NCBI GenBank assembly: GCA_964387775.1
Contig: CAYLZO010000215.1
Location: 1 to 9,294, forward strand
Direction: 5' to 3'
DNA: 9,294 bases
DNA from: CAYLZO01 sp964387775
GTDB taxonomy: Bacteria; Chloroflexota; Anaerolineae; JAAYZQ01
Shown here: positions 6,146 through 9,294 of the stretch, one piece after another
Numbering within the stretch: the stretch's first letter is position 1
How the letters are laid out: the number at the start of each line of letters is the position of its first letter
Notes under the pieces: generated by a model
Database searches by the model: none
The model's input: only the letters and a program-made list of their open reading frames with translations
What the model was told of the DNA's origin: nothing
Translations under genes and position numbers: made by a program

Positions 6146-7552
6146 TTACCCGACAGACCCTTCCATCTCCAACTGGATCAGCCGGTTCATCTCGACCGCG
6201 TACTCCATGGGCAGCTCCTTGACGATGGGCTCGATAAAGCCGTTGACGATCATGGTCATGGCCTCCACCTCCGAGATACCGCGGCTCTGGAGGTAAAAGA
6301 GCTGCTCGTCGCCCACCTTGCTGACGGTGGCCTCGTGGCTGATGGCCGCGTCCTCCTCGTCGATCTCCATCACCGGGTAGGTGTCGGAGCGCGAGTGCTC
6401 GTCCAGGATCAGCGCGTCGCAGATGACGTTGCTCTTGACGCCGTGGGCGCCCTTATAGGCCTTGACCAGGCCGCGATAGCCGGCCCGCCCGCCGCTCTTG
6501 CTGATCGACTTGGACGTGATGCTCGACGAGGTGTAGGGCGCGCCGTGGATGGCCTTGCCGCCGGCATCCTGGTGCTGGCCCTTGTTGGCAAAGGCGATGG
6601 ACAGGATCTCGGCCCGCGCGCCCTTGCCCATCATGTAGACGCTGGGGTACTTCATAGTGATACGACTCCCTAAATTGCCATCCACCCATTCCATGGTCGC
6701 ATCCTCGTAGGCCAACGCCCGCTGCGTCACCAGGTTGTAGACGTTGTGGCTCCAGTTCTGGATGGTCGTGTAGCGCACGCGGGCGCCCTTTTTGACAATG
6801 ATCTCGATGACGCCCGAGTGGAAAGAGTCGGTGCTGTAGGTGGGCGCGGTGCATCCCTCGACATAATGTACCTGCGCGCCCTCGTCGGCGATGATCAGCG
6901 TCCGCTCGAACTGGCCCATGTTCTCGGCGTTGATGCGAAAGTAAGCCTGGAGCGGGATCTCGACCTTGACGCCCTTGGGCACATAGACGAAACTGCCGCC
7001 GCTCCACACGGCCGTGTTCATGGCCGCGTACTTGTTGTCGGCCGAAGGCACCACCGTGCCGAAATACTCCTTGTAGACGTCCTCGTACTCGCGCAGGCCG
7101 GTGTCGCTGTCTACGAATACCACGCCCTGGCGCTCCCACTCCTCCTTCAGGCTGTGATAGACCGCCTCCGACTCGTACTGGGCGCCGGCCCCGGCCAGGA
7201 ATTTGCGCTCGGCCTCGGGGATGCCCAGCCGGTCGAAGGTGCGCTTGATGTCGTCGGGCACCTCGTCCCAGGTGCGCCCCTGCTGCTCCACGGGCTTGAT
7301 GTAGTAATAGATGTCGTCGTAGTCGAGCTTGGACAGGTCGCCGCCCCACGTCGGCGTCGGCTTGGCGAAAAAGATGTCGAGCGCCTTGTGACGCAGGGCG
7401 CGCATCCAGTCCGGCTCGCCCTTCATCCACGAGATCTCGTCCACGATCTCGTGGTCGAGCCCCTTGCGGCTCTTGAACACGTAATTCTCTTTGTCGCGGA
7501 ATCCGTATTTGTATTGATCCAGGTCTACGCCTAACACAACGTTCTCAGACAT
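6146..7552 (-). CDS. sufB: Fe-S cluster assembly protein SufB
   Basis: SufB is the main scaffold subunit that receives sulfur and holds the new cluster. The 468-residue protein is full length, with KGEPDWMRALRHKAL at 44, AAMNTAVWSGGSFVYVPKGV at 176, RYTTIQNWSHNVYNLVT at 260, and the C-terminal SNVICDALILDEHSRSDT from 374. C378 corresponds to the essential active-site cysteine of SufB (C405 in E. coli), and E407 in SHEATVSKVGDEQ matches the essential glutamate. Start ATG 7550-7552 has AGAGGA six bases upstream. It sits after sufC and before sufD, the sufC-B-D order. Nothing is missing or broken. Confidence 0.97.
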   Translation of the reverse strand: MSENVVLGVDLDQYKYGFRDKENYVFKSRKGLDHEIVDEISWMKGEPDWMRALRHKALDIFFAKPTPTWGGDLSKLDYDDIYYYIKPVEQQGRTWDEVPDDIKRTFDRLGIPEAERKFLAGAGAQYESEAVYHSLKEEWERQGVVFVDSDTGLREYEDVYKEYFGTVVPSADNKYAAMNTAVWSGGSFVYVPKGVKVEIPLQAYFRINAENMGQFERTLIIADEGAQVHYVEGCTAPTYSTDSFHSGVIEIIVKKGARVRYTTIQNWSHNVYNLVTQRALAYEDATMEWVDGNLGSRITMKYPSVYMMGKGARAEILSIAFANKGQHQDAGGKAIHGAPYTSSSITSKSISKSGGRAGYRGLVKAYKGAHGVKSNVICDALILDEHSRSDTYPVMEIDEEDAAISHEATVSKVGDEQLFYLQSRGISEVEAMTMIVNGFIEPIVKELPMEYAVEMNRLIQLEMEGSVG

Positions 7553-7575
7553 TGGTTATCCTCTCTATGACCGCA

Positions 7576-7660
7576 GGAATCAGGGAATCGGGTATCGGGT
7601 ATTGGGAAACCCCTGATACCTGATACCTGATACCTGGTACCTGATACCCGGCACCTGAAA
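7576..7660. repeat. Heptamer repeat array E (sufC-sufB gap)
   Basis: The left block (7576-7606) holds GGAATCA, GGGAATC, GGTATCG and GGTATTG units. The hinge is GAAACC at 7606-7611. The right block has seven consecutive 7-bp steps: CCTGATA three times, CCTGGTA, CCTGATA, CCCGGCA, CCTGAAA (7612-7660). Bases 7591-7606 can pair with 7612-7627 apart from three wobble-type positions. The sufC stop follows two bases later. Confidence 0.87.
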
Positions 7661-7662
7661 CC

Positions 7663-8469
7663 CTAACTCACTTCCTCCCGCACCCAATCGTACCCTTGCT
7701 CCTCCAACTCCATCGCCAGCGCCGGCCCGCCCGACTTGACGATGCGACCGCCGAGCAGGATGTGCACGTGGTCGGGCTTGATGTAGTTGAGGATGCGCTG
7801 GTAGTGGGTGATGACCAGGACACCAGGCCCTGGCCCTGAGGAACTCGAAGGGTCCGGATTCATCAGCTCGTTGACGCCTTCGGAGACGATGCGCACGGCG
7901 TCGATGTCCAGGCCCGAATCGGTTTCGTCCAGGATGGCGATCTCGGGCTGGAGCATGGCCATCTGCAAGATCTCCAGGCGCTTTTTCTCGCCCCCGGAAA
8001 AGCCGTCGTTCACGTAGCGCCGGGCAAAGCTGGTGTCCATGTCGAGCAGCGCCATGTTCTCCTTGAGTTGCTTGCGAAAGTCGCGCATCGAGATGCCGCG
8101 ACTGCCCCCATCCCCGTTGCCCGCCGGATCGGGCTTGTCGTAGCGGGCATTGATGGCCGTGCGCAGAAAATTCGCCACGCTCACGCCCGGAATGGCACTC
8201 GGATACTGAAAGGCCAGGAACAGCCCCAGCCGCGCCCGTTCGTCCGGCCCCAGTTCCAGGATGTTCTCACCCTTGAACCAAGCTTCCCCTTCGGTCACTT
8301 CGTAGGCGGGATGGCCCATCAGGGCGTTGGCCAACGTGCTCTTGCCCGAACCGTTCGGCCCCATGATGGCGTGGATCTCGCCCTTTTTGATCTCCAGGTC
8401 GAGCCCCTTGAGGATCTCCTGGCCCTCCACGTTGACGTGAAGGTTCTTGATTACCAAATCAGCAGTCAT
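7663..8469 (-). CDS. sufC: SufC, ATPase of the SUF complex
   Basis: SufC is the ABC-type ATPase that drives SufBC2D. The 268-residue protein has Walker A GPNGSGKST (37-45, K43), Q-loop FLAFQYP (Q88), signature FSGGEKKR (157-164), Walker B and D-loop EIAILDETDSGLDID (176-190), and the H-loop in VITHYQR (H222). Two loops are longer than usual: DPAGNGDGGSRG around 114-125, and DPSSSSGPGPG at 206-216, the latter encoded by a dispersed short repeat and placed just before the strand leading to the H-loop. All catalytic motifs are intact, so activity is expected. Start ATG 8467-8469 has AAGGAG about ten bases upstream. It is the first structural gene after the regulator. Confidence 0.97.
   Translation of the reverse strand: MTADLVIKNLHVNVEGQEILKGLDLEIKKGEIHAIMGPNGSGKSTLANALMGHPAYEVTEGEAWFKGENILELGPDERARLGLFLAFQYPSAIPGVSVANFLRTAINARYDKPDPAGNGDGGSRGISMRDFRKQLKENMALLDMDTSFARRYVNDGFSGGEKKRLEILQMAMLQPEIAILDETDSGLDIDAVRIVSEGVNELMNPDPSSSSGPGPGVLVITHYQRILNYIKPDHVHILLGGRIVKSGGPALAMELEEQGYDWVREEVS
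7834..7854. repeat. In-frame CCCTGAG/CGAAGGGTC mini-repeat inside sufC
   Basis: The plus strand shows CCCTGAG, a 5-base spacer (GAACT), and CGAAGGGTC. On the coding strand it gives DPSSSSG, inserted where SufC proteins usually have a short acidic turn. It shares both end words and the reading frame with the copy in sufS at 4108-4124. Confidence 0.7.
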
Positions 8470-8491
8470 CTTTCGTTGTCTCCTTCTTGTT

Positions 8492-8545
8492 GAGTATTAG
8501 ATATTGGATACCAGATATTCAAAGAAACCGTCAATATCTAATATC
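8492..8545. repeat. Heptamer repeat array F, AT-rich type (sufR-sufC gap)
   Basis: Units GAGTATT, AGATATT, GGATACC, AGATATT (8492-8519) are followed by a hinge with GAAACC (8524-8529) and inverted units CAATATC, TAATATC (8532-8545). Bases 8495-8506 and 8532-8543 form a perfect 12-bp inverted repeat. The array abuts the sufR stop codon (8545-8547). It belongs with array C by sequence but shares the GAAACC hinge with D and E. Confidence 0.82.
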
Positions 8546-9183
8546 TAGTCTCCATTATCTGATACGACAAACCGGCAGCCGTGATGGCCGTCGAGCACGC
8601 ATTGGGTCAGCTTGACCCCGGACTCGAGCAGACGGGCCATCACCTGCCGCTCCATCTCGCACACGGCCCGGTTTTCGAGGGCCACGTTCTGGTACGGGCA
8701 GCCGAACTCTCGCACGACGAATCCCTCGTCCGACCGTTCAATCTCGACCGTCACGCCTCGCTCGTCCAGCAACTCGGCCCAGGCCCGCACCCGGTCGACC
8801 AGCTCGCGCCCCCCCACCTGCTCGCGATACAAGTCGGCCAGCCGGTCGCTCACCCGGCGCAGTACACCTTGAAGCGCCTCCACCTCTTGCATCTCGGCAA
8901 CCTCTTGGAGCAGCAACCGGGCCAGGTCGCCATAGTCCTTGTAGAATAGGTTGTGGGCCTCGGGCGTCACCGAATAGACAAAATAAGGCCGGCCCACGCC
9001 CTCGCGCACCTTGTCGGCCTCCACGGCACCCGTCGCTTTCAATTGAGTGATGTGCATCCGCACGGCCGAGGGCGTGACGCCCATGTCGTCGGCCAGGTCC
9101 TTGATGCTGGCCTGGCCCCGCAGTTGGATCGCCTTCAGCACCTTGCCCGCCGGAGTATTCGAAAACTCCCACGAATACGCCAT
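8545..9183 (-). CDS. sufR: SufR-like Fe-S-sensing transcriptional regulator
   Basis: The 212-residue protein is a DeoR/ArsR-type winged-helix regulator with a C-terminal cysteine cluster, the SufR design. Residues 14-50 form the helix-turn-helix (IKDLADDMGVTPSAVRMHITQL), followed by a wing ending in GVGRPYFVYSVT. The cysteines C162, C175, C195 and C203 (GCPYQNVA, AVCEMERQ, TQCVLDGHHGC) match the arrangement expected for [4Fe-4S] ligands. SufR represses suf operons in cyanobacteria and mycobacteria when clusters are plentiful, and gene-first placement resembles the mycobacterial operon. Start ATG 9181-9183 has purine-rich DNA upstream (GGGAAG about nine bases away). It is the first recognisable gene of the operon. 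Family assignment is strong; repression of this operon is inference from context. Confidence 0.92.
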   Translation of the reverse strand: MAYSWEFSNTPAGKVLKAIQLRGQASIKDLADDMGVTPSAVRMHITQLKATGAVEADKVREGVGRPYFVYSVTPEAHNLFYKDYGDLARLLLQEVAEMQEVEALQGVLRRVSDRLADLYREQVGGRELVDRVRAWAELLDERGVTVEIERSDEGFVVREFGCPYQNVALENRAVCEMERQVMARLLESGVKLTQCVLDGHHGCRFVVSDNGD

Positions 9184-9236
9184 TTCCTCTCACTTCCCTT
9201 TCCAACACAATGCCAATAACCAAAGACCCGCCACTA
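9184..9236 (-). promoter_or_regulatory. Leader before sufR, possible promoter region
   Basis: This 53-nt stretch is the only place for a promoter if the gene upstream is separate. I see no convincing -35/-10 pair and no CAAC-N6-GTTG dyad like the cyanobacterial SufR operator. TTGGTTA and TTGGCAT stand seven bases apart, a faint echo of the heptamer period. The promoter may lie further upstream, outside the window. Confidence 0.25.
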
Positions 9237-9293
9237 TCATCCTGCCCGGACCTTCTCTTCGGACAAGGCCAACTCCCGCTGCAAATGTCCGGC
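9237..9293 (-). CDS. Possible C-terminal end of an upstream gene (partial)
   Basis: Read on the minus strand from the right edge, one frame gives 18 codons ending in TGA at 9237-9239, with the tail LQRELALSEEKVRAG. The codons favour G/C in the third position and the peptide looks like a charged helix, as in a real protein end. It is too short to name. If real, the upstream gene ends 53 nt before sufR and may share its transcript. Confidence 0.3.
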   Translation of the reverse strand, partial: AGHLQRELALSEEKVRAG

Positions 9294-9294
9294 C

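Noticed and set aside
4869..6296. Long plus-strand open frame of 475 codons opposite sufD, and similar ones opposite sufS, sufB and aconitase
   Set aside because: They lie antisense to securely identified genes, are rich in Gly/Ala/Arg/His/Gln as expected from GC-rich antisense frames, and show no recognisable motifs.
7576..7660. CRISPR array
   Set aside because: Units are 7 bp, contiguous and degenerate, with no unique spacers and no cas genes; the GAAACC hinge only resembles a CRISPR repeat end by chance.
8470..8491. SufR operator between sufR and sufC
   Set aside because: GTTG appears twice in the same orientation (8475 and 8488 area) rather than as the CAAC/GTTG dyad.

Overview
The window holds one long run of minus-strand genes: a complete SUF iron-sulfur cluster assembly operon with accessory genes. 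In transcription order (right to left) it reads: sufR-type regulator, sufC, sufB, sufD, sufS, a HAD-hydrolase/MsrA fusion, sufU, a small Rieske ferredoxin, sufT (DUF59), and the first 237 codons of an aconitase that runs off the left edge. The DNA is GC-rich with strong G/C at third codon positions. The sufR-first layout, SufU instead of IscU/SufA, and gene ends studded with short repeats fit a Chloroflexota (Anaerolineae-like) bacterium. That placement is inference from protein style and repeat style, not a database result.

Layout: 9237-9293 may be the last codons of an upstream gene on the same strand. 8545-9183 is the regulator. 7663-8469, 6146-7552 and 4683-6041 are the SufC ATPase and the SufB/SufD scaffold proteins. 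3309-4586 is the cysteine desulfurase SufS. 2047-3297 is a two-domain protein, YjjG/YfnB-like HAD phosphatase plus methionine sulfoxide reductase A. It is packed tightly between sufS (11 nt) and sufU (1 nt). 1635-2045 is SufU, 1216-1530 the Rieske ferredoxin, 765-1103 SufT, and 1-711 aconitase.

How it works together: SufS takes sulfur from cysteine, SufU accepts and relays it, SufBCD builds the cluster using SufC ATP hydrolysis, SufT helps maturation, and the Rieske protein could supply electrons. Aconitase is a classic [4Fe-4S] client. SufR carries four cysteines and probably senses cluster supply. MsrA and the HAD domain add oxidative-damage repair and nucleotide-pool cleaning, which fits a stress-responsive operon.

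The most unusual structure is not protein-coding. Every gene-to-gene gap of more than about 30 nt carries an array of degenerate 7-bp repeats. Most arrays are a forward block followed by an inverted block, so they can fold into hairpins, and one contains a perfect 22-bp inverted repeat. Three arrays share the hinge GAAACC between the two halves. A second, unrelated short repeat (CCCTGAG...CGAAGGGTC) lies inside the coding sequences of sufS and sufC, in the same frame, adding a DPS...SG loop to each protein. The long plus-strand open frames are shadows of these genes.
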